Source: Epiperipatus broadwayi (taxonomy: Eukaryota; Onychophora; Udeonychophora; Euonychophora; Peripatidae). From it: DNA of 64,000 nt. The stretch spans positions 746,001 to 810,000 of the forward strand of contig JAQFVV010012419.1 of the NCBI GenBank assembly GCA_028023455.1. Reading direction: 5' to 3'. The position numbers were made by a program, and so were the translations under genes. The notes beneath the pieces were generated by a model. It saw only the letters and a list, made by a program, of their open reading frames with translations, did not search any database and was not told the origin of the DNA. Positions 25,741-37,250 of the stretch are shown piece after piece. Position 1 is the first letter of the stretch. Each line of letters starts with the position of its first letter.

Positions 25741-26255
25741 ACCGCAGTGTCTGATTAATTACTGTTCAAAAAAAAATAAAATGTAATTTAATTTTTTCTT
25801 AAAAACCTGCCATAACTTTTCCAATACATAAAAAAAAAAAAACAACAAACAAGCCCATCTCTGATTAATTAGTGTCCAATTAAGTCTCCACTATATTTAC
25901 TATTATTTGTTATTAAAAAAGTAACGTAATTTTATATATACATACACAAAAAGAGTGCAATATAATTTAATTCCCCCCCCCCAAAACACGGTGTCTTATT
26001 AATTACTGTCCCAAAAAAAGGGTAAAATGTAATTTAATTTTGTATTTAAAAAGTACCGTAACTTTTCCGATACTCAAAGTAACAAAAAAAGAAGCCTGCC
26101 TCTGATTAATTACTGTCCAAATTAATTACTGTCCCAAAAAGGTCAAAGTCGGTTTTCATTGTAAAATTTTGTTGGAATTACTGTCCAAAAAAGTCTCCAA
26201 TGTACCACACACACAAAAAAAGCCGGTCTCTGATTAATTACTTTCCCAAAAAGTC
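25741..26255 (+). repeat. Degenerate tandem array with TGATTAATTACTGTCC core
   Basis: The core tctgattaattactgtcc recurs at about 25751, 25860, 25993, 26102 and 26230, roughly 110-130 bp apart, with A-runs and C-runs between. This looks like an old minisatellite or tandem-amplified element. Confidence 0.7.
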
Positions 26256-28490
26256 TGCTTACATGTTTATATATATATATTTTTTTAATTTTATGGATAT
26301 CGTAATTGTATAGAATGGCTGTCCTGGGAATGTTATATCAATGTCTTTTTGCTTAGCATCAATGCCATCAAACGGCTGACATGACAGATCAGAACACAAC
26401 CAAATAGGTTATAATAATACTTCACAAAACGTATAGATATATTTATTTAAACATAACTTTCTTATTATCAAAAATATCTAAATTAATTTTATTTCATTAT
26501 GCATAAGTAAAAAATTCGGATTTAATATGCATTTTTAAAATACTGTCTAAAATATAATTGCATATCAAGAATGTTAAATATATATATTTTTCATTAGAAA
26601 CTACTGTATTAGATATATAATTTAAAATGAATAGAGTAATTAAACAAATAGATCCCTGAAATTTCTTAACATAAGAAACTTTTTTACATATAAAATCAAT
26701 CTATACATATATTTAACATTTACTGCTTCCTGAAAACTTTTCTTTGCAACTTTAGCATACTATAAGTTGTGACTTTGAGTAATAAAATCATTGATAACTT
26801 GATGGCTTCTTTTAGTTGACTTTAATATCATATTGATTACAAGTAAAGGAATGAAAATTTATTGAATTCTGAATTGTTAAGTTTTTAGCTTTCTTTCAGC
26901 TTAGAATATAATTTTCATACATAGTACTTTAGATTTGAGACAGACTATCCATGGAATTTGATGAGATTCGGCAGACGGTATTGTTTCTGTTATGTTCTAC
27001 AAAGTAGGCAGTAGATAATCAAAGGTTTTAGTTAATCTTGCAGAGACTTTTTATAATTTCTCATATTTTATTAGAAAACAATTTTCAAAAACAAAAAAAA
27101 AACCGAAGATGAATTGACTTGTTATCCAAAAAAAAATAAAAATAAAATGACAACTATGAATTTGATGCACTTAAACAATACTCTAACTTTCAAAAACAAA
27201 TCTTTCCTATTTTCAATTAATTTATTTGGAATAATAAAATAGTTAAAAGAAAAGTTTCAAAATTTTTAAAGCAACACTAGAAAAGAATTATTGTAATTTT
27301 TAATATGAGAGAACAAAAAATACACTACACTTTTCACAATAAAAAATATTAAGTCTTACAATTCAATAAAGTATTGTATTGTACAAGAGTTTACATTTTT
27401 TTATTTTATATTGTATGTATATGTCAACCTAACATTCTACAAGGTAAAACAAATGGTGAGACTGAAGCATCATTATATATATATACACATAAGAAATAAA
27501 TTTTATTTTTTTCCCACAAAAAGACTTGTGATTTTATTCTTGGGTTTAAAATATCTCTAGTTCAGATTTTATTAAAATTATTCTCTTATAGAATATATAT
27601 ACGTATGTTGAGTTATCAGTCTAAAAGTAGAATGAAGGCAACAGAATACCGTAATCAGATGATAACATTTGATTACCTTCAGAGATAGTTTGTCACTATT
27701 TGCCATTCTCTTAACATAATTTATTTTAGAATCTTAACCTCTTATGCAAACAAAGAATCAGACAAGAAAAATAAAATAAACAATGTTCTAAACCTTACTA
27801 TCCTTCCCTCTAAAAACAAGTTGGTTTTCTTTTTTTTTTTTTTTTTTGGAATCTTCTGAGTAGGATATTCTTTGTCTAACAAATATCAAAGATGACAAGT
27901 CTAGAATAAATATTCAAATTACGATAACAATTTCAATGAATGGAATCTTGATAAATTTAAATCATGCAAAAACTTTCAAGACTAAAAAAAGTAAAATTCC
28001 ACACACAAAAACTTTTTAAAGGAATCCATTCTTCTGATTTCTTCACATCTTATTGCGGTATCTTTTCATTTTGTTCTTTAACTTGTTTTATAAACATCTT
28101 AATTATCCTAACTTAAAAGTATTCTCATATGAAAAAATTTAAGGTTATGTTTCTTCTATCAATATTCTACATTTGTTCAATAAGCAAATGAAATCCAATC
28201 TAAGCACATTTCATAGGCATAAAAATTTAAAAAGTCTAGTTGTAGAAAATCTCTAATATTTAACATGATCACACATTCAATGGCTTTAATGAAGTCAACA
28301 AAGAACATGCTAAATCTGTAAATTATTAATTACTAAATATTCACTAGTAATATCACTTATTGAATTTTCTTTATTGGACATTTCTCTTGTAATATAAGAC
28401 TCCAATCTATGGTCTAAAATACTTTAAAAAAATTTACCAATATACAAAAAAATTAAAGCACAAAACCTAGTAGAAACATAACATATATAT
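26256..28490. other. Intron sequence without recognisable features
   Basis: A+T-rich DNA with (TA)n near 27470 and a T run of about 20 near 27831. No gene or element ends seen. Confidence 0.5.
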
Positions 28491-28499
28491 ATATTGAAA

Positions 28500-28910
28500 C
28501 AGTAAGATTCGCATTCGAATCTTAAGTTTCACCTTTTTCTATCGTCTCTCACTCACCGCTCTACCCTACCCAAATTTAAACTTTTTTGGTATCGAATTGT
28601 GTGTGTAGCAATATTAAAAATGAATAAATATATGTAAAATCCACCATAAACACACACACGTTTCGATAACAAATTTAAAGCAATAGATAAAAATAATTAA
28701 TGTAATTTATATTTTCTTTTAGTATATAAAAATATATAATTTTAACCATTTATTTTAAATTATAAAGTTCGTTATTTATTGCTTTCTTTAAATTTATTTA
28801 ATAATAATTTTAAAAATCTGATTGAAATATTTAATTAAAAGTAAAAATAATCGTATGTTCCCTTTTGTATTTTAAATTTTAACAGTAACGGTCGGTGAGA
28901 GATAATAGAT
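28500..28910. repeat. Nested inverted repeat
   Basis: The outer arms are ctatcgtctctcactcaccg (about 28540) and, inverted, cggtcggtgagagataatag (about 28890). Inner arms around ggtatcgaattgtgtgtgt (about 28590) pair with acacacacgtttcgataac (about 28660). The ends are imperfect. It is probably a foldback MITE. Confidence 0.5.
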
Positions 28911-29199
28911 TAATTAAAAAGAAAAATTCCCTAAAATCTAAATACCAAAAATGTAAATGTAAAATTAAATGTGAACAATAGTAAGCAGCTTTCTATATAA
29001 ATTAAACGTATAAGAATGTATTGATTATCCTCGGGGCAAATGATTGAATCCAAAATAAAATATAACAAAAAGTAAAAAGATCAAGAAAGGAGGACATTTT
29101 GGACTTTCTCAGAACTTTCAGTTGAACTTTAACTGTGTTCTCGGTCAGTTGAGAGTCTCCAAATATATATATTGATTTACTTGCCACAGTATGCATAAA

Positions 29200-31015
29200 T
29201 AGAAAGCGCCAAAAACTATTCTCCCCGGAGATGGTCGATTGTCTGCTGCGAACCTACGCCCGTGCCTTCCATAAAATCAACCCAAAGGATCTGCTGCCCA
29301 CAATCAGAAAGCTGCTGCTGCTATTCAAATAACTAAATCACCTAAATGCTGGAAAGAACTGCTACTGCTGGAATCATGAACAATTTGCTATTGACCACTG
29401 ATTCAGAAAACGTCGTATAAAACAGGTACCTGTGCCCAAGCTCTAGAATACTCTACTAATATCACGCTATAGCTCATTCTTTATATAACTTATCAACTAT
29501 AAACTGTAAAATTCTCATTTGTAAAACTATAAATTTAATAATTAATTTATTATGTAAATTTCGTTAATAATCTAGCTTACCTAATTCCATCTTTCTTGGG
29601 TACGTATTTCTAAATTTTACAGTTATATTATTTAATTATTGCATGCTTAAAAGATTTCCGACCAGACCTCGCCAAGTTTAAATTTAGTTTAATCAAGATG
29701 GATGCCATCTTGTCCAGTGGCCTCTTAATATATTTCTTTTATCTACTGTTGGATAGTCCGCTCAGAAATCTCCATAATTTTCTAAATGCTTCATTTATTG
29801 TAATGCGGGGGTCTACTATTTAGCAAGTGGCTGACTTATTAGTTATTAATACTCACCCAGCCTACCTATTGTTTTATATTTTATTAAGTTTTTAAGTAAT
29901 AATTCCATAAATTACATTTCTTTGAGAGTCGCAAACGTTCTTTATTAAATGTTGATAATGTAGGGCCGAGTTATAAAATATATTTCAATCTTAGCAGAAA
30001 AGTCCATAAATTATACATGTGTTATGTTTTAGAGATGCGATGACCTATTATAAGCCTTGGATGCTCCAGATTCTTTAGGATTTAAAATAATCCCAGTCGT
30101 CCTACAAAAGCTGACAAATGAATGTCCCGTAGGACTTGACGACCGTCACGCAGCCCGGAAGCAATCGTGGCACGAACCACTTGCCCCTGGTTACACTTAT
30201 GTGACATCTTATCTCTTTGGGCCTACGGCAAACGCCAGCCCGTTGTTCTAAACTCATCCACGGCTTCGCAGTTTCAATATACTGCCACCCTTATATCACC
30301 TTTCTAGACGTACCACGTGTTTCTTCATATAAACTTTATTATTCAATGTATAACTCCGTCTCTGCATTAGTCACATAACTCACTCTCAAATAAATGTTTG
30401 CCCATAGTAATTAGTAAATATCTTTAATTAAATAAATATATGTCCGCCACTACGATTAATTCTATTTTAGACTCTTGCATTGCAAAGGTATAAATACCAA
30501 AGGCATGCTTTTGAAATACTTGCTCGAGAATTTTGGGTAGCTAGATTACGTCAGCCAAATAAATATCTGTTTTTAATATCTAACAGTATCGGAAAATCCC
30601 CTACTGATATTTTAAATCTTACCAAATATTATTAGTTAAATGATTTATCATTAAAATGTTTTAAATAAATAATTTCAAACTATATGTCTGCCGTGACATA
30701 TTTATTTATTCGATACCCATTCCATATAATATTTCCTCGATTCTGTAAAATATAAATATTTAATATTAATGTTATTGGCTAACTCGAAAATAAATTCTTG
30801 ATTCTCTTGCATCTCCCTGATCACCATGCCTAAAGAAGTATTTACTAATGTAGCATCAGCTGCGTTGTTTCGTAGGTTGTATTGTGGAACCGATAAACTA
30901 TGTTCAAACTCAGTACTACAAGTAGCTTCGCTATCTAGATGATGCTGCAGTTCTGTGTGGTGGTCAAATTCTGCACTATGTTAACGAATCACACGTTTCT
31001 GACCGTTACAATATT
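29200..31015. other. Higher-GC island with coding-like relics
   Basis: Composition and codon-like structure differ from the flanks. On the plus strand, 29232-29333 is open for 33 codons (MVDCLLRTYARAF...) and 30057-30251 for 64. On the minus strand, 30702-30980 is open for 92 codons. The mixture of strands and short lengths suggests an eroded LTR retrotransposon or other transposon rather than a host gene. Confidence 0.4.
30702..30980 (-). pseudogene. Open minus-strand frame, possibly Gag-like
   Basis: There are 92 open codons between two stops with no early ATG. The first 70 are polar and Gln/Glu/His-rich, ending in REMQENQEFIFELANNI. That is reminiscent of coiled-coil N-termini of LTR-element Gag proteins. 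The sequence after codon 72 becomes A+T-rich and probably non-coding. I cannot assign a family. Confidence 0.3.
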
Positions 31016-31329
31016 AAAGAAATATATTAATTTCATTTGATGACTTCAATAAAAGGAAAATTTTTTTTTACTTGAAACTACAATTTTGGTTTGTTTTATA
31101 TAATTTTAAATAAAGTGGTGGATATGAATGAATTCAATCAATAATAGAGGATTTTGTTGGATCACAAATATCTTTAAAAATTTCAAATTAATAAATCTAT
31201 AGATGCTCTGATTTTATTTAAAATTGCATATAACAAGAAAAAAAATTTTTTTTTTCTTTTTTAATGCTATTGATATTCAAATTTAAATACTCAGAGCCCA
31301 AAAAATGTCACTCAATTTCTAATATTTGA

Positions 31330-31775
31330 CATTGAATTTACAGACTATCAACATATTTCGGTTGGACAATTCTGAATTGTTATCTATACTGAACATGGGT
31401 ATAAAATTTGAAGAAAATCTGTTCACTAGTAGGTTATAAATCACTTCCAAGATTTTTGTTTTTATTAAGGTAGCAGCTTAGAAAAGCAAGTTTTATGCAA
31501 ACATTATATACGAAACTTAAAATTTCATCATTCATTTCTCTTTTTTAGTATTTTAATTAACTATAAACATGCTTAAAATGCTTTCTTAAAAGATAGAGCA
31601 CTGTCTATTACATATAACCGAAACCTTATTGAACTGATTTGAAATGCTGCCTGCCAACACTGTGAGGTTGGATAAATTTAAAATACTGCATTCTCATCAA
31701 AACTGAACGTGTATAAAATATTTAAAAAATCTGTTTAATAAAAGGTTAAAAATCAGTTACAAGATTTGATACCTA
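31330..31775 (+). repeat. Two divergent copies of a repeat about 314 bp apart
   Basis: The block tgaacatgggtataaaattt...ccaagattt near 31390 recurs near 31704 as tgaacgtgtataaaatattt...acaagattt with many differences. Old tandem duplication. Confidence 0.5.
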
Positions 31776-32037
31776 AACAAACAAACATTAGTGTTAAGTT
31801 AAATAAAAGGTTAAAAGTAAATAGATAAAGAATAAATGACATTCATTTTCAAAGGTGACAGTTAGATTGGAATGCTATTTTCTTTAATTCTAGATACCTG
31901 CAAGAGTAAAGATGGATGCTGAATGATAGTCTATTTTAATTTGAGTCAAGGACCAATGTTTTGCTTTTGATTCTCAAATTTAAATTCTAGAAATATTGAA
32001 ATGCATTTATTAGAAAAATAAAAAAAGATTGACTGAC

Positions 32038-32142
32038 CTTTGGCAATGTAATGCAGTCAAAACCATGTGACAGGCATCTAGAGAGTGAATATAATTTGAA
32101 GAGAAGGCATTTGTTTGTTTTTCTCTGTTTACTTTCAAGACT
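32038..32142 (-). CDS. POLRMT: POLRMT exon with the N-x-F-x-x-N-Y-I-H-S-L-D motif
   Basis: This exon is one base, 34 codons and two bases, phase 2 to 2, with acceptor aaatgttttcag and donor CAAAG|gtcagt. The peptide contains REKQTNAFSSNYIHSLDACH followed by MVLTALHCQR. This matches the strongly conserved segment before motif C (family pattern N-G-F-P-P-N-F-I-H-S-L-D-S-S-H-M). His, Ser, Leu, Asp and the second His are kept. The PP pair reads SS, and the SS after Asp reads AC. The split Arg codon (AG/A) is completed by the exon at 5087-5159, nearly 27 kb away. Confidence 0.95.
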
Positions 32143-32239
32143 CTGAAAACATTTTAATTCAGAATTCTTATGATTATGAATCTGAGAAAATCAGAATACA
32201 ATGGAATAAATAATTTCACAAATTTGATACTTGACTGAC

Positions 32240-32313
32240 TTTTTTCTGATATCTTCATCATCATGCTCTAGCTCCTCATCTTCTGACTCACTCTCTTCCT
32301 CAGCATTTTCAAT
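32240..32313 (-). CDS. POLRMT: POLRMT exon encoding an acidic tract
   Basis: This exon has 24 codons plus two bases, phase 0 to 2, with acceptor tttgcttag and donor AAAAAA|gtcagt. It encodes IENAEEESESEDEELEHDD and then a short basic end, DIRKK. It sits where the animal enzyme has the tip of its specificity loop, just before the conserved D-I-x-R-K segment. It adds about 20 residues, of which most are Glu, Asp or Ser. The next exon is only 97 bp away and shares the same unusual donor gtcagt, which supports the pairing. Both other frames contain stops or have the wrong phase. Confidence 0.8.
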
Positions 32314-32876
32314 CTAAGCAAAATGAATAATTTGCTTGTTATTTTTCCTTAGTCTAAAATTATATATCTATAAAATGATAGAATGAGAAATATCACATTC
32401 TTTTGTAAAAAAGAAAATATATATATATATTTTTATTTTGTAAAAGCAGAAAGATTACTGTAAAGATTCAAATCAGGAATTCTCATTTTCTCTATGTGTA
32501 TGACCTATTTTTAATTCAAATCCAATCCACTCTATCCTTGCTTTAATTCCTCAGAGATTAGAACTTTCTTTTTCAACCCCAATTATCTCAATGAATATGA
32601 TTAAAAAAATACTTTGGTTTTATACAAACTAAGGCCTCTATTTAAAAGTTTTTATGTGCCTCTATTACTAAGAGTGAAAAGGATATAGGATTATACAACT
32701 AGTCAAAGAAAAACTTATGCAGCATATGAGAATCAAAACAACACTTCCTATAAATCCATGTAGCATAGCAGATTAAAAAAAAAAAAAAATCGATAACTGA
32801 TCAACTTTATCACTGTAATTGAAAAAATTAGAAACATATATGTTAACTATTGTTTCCTATTGCATTGCCAAATGTA

Positions 32877-33035
32877 TATCATATAATATTCAATTAACCA
32901 AACACTTTACTACTTTTACAATGCTTTATTATCTACTCTTTCCTGCAGTTTACAAACTGTAAACTGCAGGAAATGGTGGATAATAAAGCATTGTAAAAGT
33001 AGTAAAGTGTTTGGTTAATTGAATATTATATGATA
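32877..33035. repeat. 159-bp near-perfect palindrome
   Basis: Two 77-bp arms, three mismatches, separated by a 5-base loop (aaact). The centre reads cctgcagtttac/gtaaactgcagg. TA dinucleotides at both outer edges suggest a mariner-type snapback MITE. As RNA the whole unit would fold into one long hairpin. It lies in the POLRMT intron between the loop exons. Confidence 0.9.
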
Positions 33036-33763
33036 ATCATATATGTTCTGACATAAATGTTTGCTTAAACTTATTTACAAAAATACTTTATCAAACACAA
33101 AAACAATAAAATGAACTAAAAACTAGAACAAGTAAGGAGGCAATACCCAAATATAAAGTGCAGAATTAATAAAAGTTATCCATAATGATCTTCCATCTGA
33201 TTGGTTTACCAGGAACTCAATGACAGTCTTATTGTTATGACAGAAATTCAATCATCATCTTTTTCTTTCATTGTCTGTATTTCCAAGCATTATATTCTTT
33301 TCTAATGTAATAGAAAATCTCTATACGACCAAATTAAAATAATTTTAATTTGACTATTTATATTTTGAATACCGTTCTTTTTTTGTTGACCATAGCATTC
33401 TCAAGTTTTGGCCACCAACACTGTTCAAAATCATCACTTCTTCTTTTTCAATGTCCAACTTTTGTATTTGAAAATATTGCCGTATGTACATAGCCTTTAA
33501 TGTCAATACAGGTGGAATAAGACCAAGTAAGCAAATATCAGGAGATAGATTTGGCTATTTCCTGCTTTGCCTGAGTTATAAACATAGACAGGAGTGAATA
33601 CCAAACTGAGTTGTCTACTATCTACCTATTCAGAAAAAAATCAGAATTAATTTGAAAATATTTTAACTATTGAAAACATGAGAGTATTTAGACTAACACA
33701 TTATTCACAACTTCATGGGAATTTTATAAGGTTATAACCAGATAATAATATTTGCCATCATCA

Positions 33764-35395
33764 TCAACCATTATCAATCCAATGCAGGATGAAGGTCTCT
33801 CCAAGTTCAATCCATCTTTTCCTATCTTTAGCTTCTCTTCTACACATCACCCCTGCACACTTTCCTATTTCATCCATCCATCTCACATGTGGTCTCTTTC
33901 TGCGTCTTTTACAATCTCTTGGAATCCAGTTTAAAATTTCAATTGTCCATCTATTATCAACTCTTCTAGCAATATGTCCAGCCCAACTCCACTTCAGTTT
34001 TCTAATTTTTTCAATGAGGTCAGAAACACTTATTTGTTCTCTTACCCATACAATGCGTTTTCGATCTCTTCTTGTTACTCCCAACATGCATCTCTCCATA
34101 CTTCTGTGAGTGGTCTGAAGTCTCTGTATTGCTCTTCTATTAAGTGTCCAAGTCTAAAATCCATAAGTAAAAACTGGCTAAACACATTTATTAAAAACCT
34201 TCCTTTTCAAATACTTAGGCATATTTCCTTTTAGTATCAAGTTATTTCTACCAAAAGCACTCCAATGAAGTTTAATTCTATGGTTAATTTCATCCATTAT
34301 GTTTCCATCTGTATTAATAATCTGACCAAGGTATTTGTAACTGTTAACTTCTTCTAACTCATCATAATCAATCTTTATTTTCATATTTTGAGAAAATCTA
34401 CTAAACATTACTTTAGTCTTTTTAACATTTATCTTTAGTCCTACTTTCATCTGATAACTCCTGCAACATTTCCTGTAGATCTAAAGCATTATTTTCAAAA
34501 ACAACTACATCATTTGCAAAATCTAAATGACTTAAATAATCTCCATTTACTTTCACTCCTTTAGCTTCCCATTTTAATCCACAAAATACCTATTGCAGCA
34601 CTGCTGTAAAAAGTTTTGGAGATATGGAGTCACCCTGTCTTACACCCTTTTCAATGTTGATTTTCCTACTATCATTTGTAATCTAATTGTTGCTGTTGCA
34701 TTTTTATAAATATTCTTTAAAATATGACAATATCCTGGATCTACACCTTGATGATCCAATGCTTTAATCACTGAAGAAATGTTTATAGAATCAAATGCCT
34801 TTTCATAATCTACAAATCCTAAGCATAATGGCAACTCATATTCACTTGTCCTTTCTATAATTTCTCTCAATACCTGGATATGATCTACTGTACTAAAACC
34901 CCTTTTAAATCCAGCTTGTTCTTTTGATTGGTGGAAATCCAGTGTTTTCTGTAGACGAGTTAAGACTGATAGGTCTGTAATTTCTAATATCTTCTTTATC
35001 ACCTTTTTTAAATATTAATATTAATACTGCATTCTTCCAATCATCTGGTACATCTTTATCATTTAGACATTTGGTAGATAACTTTGCTAAAAAAATTTCT
35101 ATTTCTTCACCTGCTTCTTTTAATATATCAATTATAATTCCATCATTACCTGGAGCCCTCCCTTTCTTCATAAATTTAATTACATGTCTCACTTCCTCAT
35201 TCAAAATTCTGGGCAATTTGGAAGATATAATAGGTATAGGAGGCACTTGTTCTTTATTACTATATAATTCTTGATAGAAGTCTTCTACAAATTTCATGAT
35301 GTCATCTCTCTTTTTAGTAATAATACAATCTTTTTTTCTTACTGCAGATATAAATTTCCTACCAATACCAAAATGTTGTTTTACACTCTTTAGAC
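33764..35395 (-). pseudogene. RTE reverse transcriptase and C-terminus, copy 1, broken
   Basis: The start matches [15 protein letters not shown] and [18 protein letters not shown]. Next come VDYEKAFDSINISS (first catalytic Asp) and RQGDSISPKLF. The catalytic box reads DFANDVV where FADDVV is expected; copy 2 still has FADD. The C-terminal part (34099-33764) carries WAGHIARRVDNRWT and PHVRWMDEI motifs usual at RTE ends. Frameshifts lie near 34640-34460 and near 34130. Confidence 0.85.
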
Positions 35396-35918
35396 CAGTG
35401 GTCTTCAACCTTTTCACACCTGCGGACCGGTAAAAATAAGGATAAAGTTCTACGGACCGGCAAAAATAAAAATAAGATTTCGCGGACCAGTAGAAGTCTA
35501 TAGATAAATTTTCTTAAAGATAAGCATAATTGTTACAACTGATCAAAACAACAATGTTAAATATATAAGATAAAGTTTTATATATATATATGGAGTTTGT
35601 ATAATAAAAAACTTTTTTTTTTAATTTTGAATTTTTTTAAAAAAAGTAATAAAAAATTTAATTCTACCCCCCCCCCCCCAAAAAAAAACCATCTGTGATA
35701 ACTAAAAAAACAAATTAATTTATGTATGATTGATTAGATTTTGCTTTCGTTCTGTTTTCTTTTTTTTTTAATTGGGTAAAAATGAGATGAAAAAATAAAT
35801 AAAAATTGATTATATTAATTAAAAGTTTAAACTCTTATTATTTTGTTATTACAAACGTTCCTGCCAGTCTAGCGTGCGGCCCGGAGCTGGGCCGCGGACC
35901 AAGGGTTGAAGACAACTG
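35396..35918. mobile_element. Non-autonomous hAT element nested in the RTE LINE
   Basis: Ends are CAGTGGTCTTCAACC and, inverted, CAGTTGTCTTCAACC. The 8-bp duplication ctttagac occurs exactly on both sides (35388-35395 and 35919-35926). Internal GCGGACCGG-type motifs near both ends are common in hAT MITEs. RTE copies 2 and 3 run straight through the same site, which confirms the insertion. Confidence 0.95.
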
Positions 35919-37250
35919 CTTTAGACTTTTATTCTCTTCTACAGCTTTCCTTGCTAGTTCACAATTATACTTTCTTATATCATTTTCAACTCTTTTCTGT
36001 ACCATTTTACAAAATTCGAGATATTCAATCTTTTTTAATGCATCATTGTTGTATATTCTCAAATTCCTTCTTTTCTCCATAAAGTCTCTAGTCTCAGTAG
36101 AAATTTTATTGGTCAATTGCTGCTTTTTACCAACTATCTTTGTTGCAGTTTTTAAAAGTGTATCAGTTATTTTCCTATTAATGTCATTCAAATCTGAATC
36201 ATGTTCAAAATCTATTAATACTTGAAACCGATTTGTAAGTTCTAATTTAAATTCATTAGAATGTTTCTGAAGATTAGGAATATCAACTGTAAATATTGTT
36301 TTTCTTAATAATTTTTGTCTCTCTAGTTTTGCATTAACATGTATCTTACATCTTACTAATCGATGATCACTTCCTATGTTAAATTTATTAAGAACATTAC
36401 AATCTTGAAATATGTATTTTATGTTAGTCAAAATATGATCCAATTCTGCTGTACCTTCATTTGGGCTTCCATGTCCATTTCCTTTTAACATTTTTCTCAA
36501 AAAAAGAATTCATAATATAAAGTTTTTCTTTATCTGCAAACTCCACAAGTCTATGTCCTCTCTCATTTCTATTACCATAACCAAAATTACCAAAAGCATT
36601 TTCATCTTTCATTTGTTTACCAATTCTAGCATTAAAGTCTCCCATAACAATTTTAAAATGTTGTTTACTCTGATCAAAAGCCTTTTGTACATCCATATAA
36701 AAATCTTCTATAACTTCATCACTATGAGAACTTGTTGGGGCATAATCCTGAATTATCTGCATTTGGTATCTGCTATTAAGTTATAAAACTAATCTTGCCA
36801 CTCTGTCCGATACACCATCAATCTCCACAATGTTATTCTTCCATTTTTTATTTATAATGAATCCTACTCCACTTGTATTTCCAATATTTGTGTCTTTATA
36901 GTAGAGTATATGTCCACTTTTTAAATCAATTGTTTCTTCACCTTTTCTTCTAACTTCACAAAGTCCAATAATGTCCCATTTAATATAAGACAATTCTTCT
37001 TCTAATTCTTGCAATCTTCCTTCACTTGAAAGTGATCTGCAGTTGTAAGTGCCTAAATAAAAAGTTATCATCAAATGGCAGTCTGAGTCCACAATCAGGG
37101 GATTCTTAGCACCCTCCGCCTTCAGCCACCAACCACTGCCTTGGTTGGTGACTTTACAGCCGCCTGGGAATAAGGACCATGATTTATTTTTGTCTGTCAT
37201 GATTGTATATATTGAAAAAAATATTCTTAAACTTGGAGGTAAAAAGCCAA
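35919..37250 (-). pseudogene. RTE endonuclease domain, copy 1, broken
   Basis: Motifs in order from the high-coordinate side: TYNCRSLSSEGRL and LCEVRRKGEE (catalytic Asn and Glu), then QDYAPTSSHSDE, MGDFNARIG and SDHRLVRC (catalytic Asp-His). These define an exonuclease-endonuclease-phosphatase fold of the kind that nicks target DNA for LINE priming. The frame is broken by a stop near 36783 and a shift near 36460. Confidence 0.85.

Noticed and set aside
26910-27005. HSLD-like peptide (SSNSMDSLSQ) on the minus strand
   Set aside because: It ends in a stop with no usable donor, and the true HSLD exon was found at 32038-32142.
30960-31012. Solo LTR ending in ...gaccgttaca
   Set aside because: The TGTAACGG-like end looks LTR-like, but no partner end or target duplication was found, and the adjoining minus frame is open across the proposed LTR interior.
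33789-34109. 106-codon plus-strand ORF
   Set aside because: It is the antisense shadow of the RTE LINE C-terminal region. The same holds for the plus-strand frames at 35071, 35806 and 36553.
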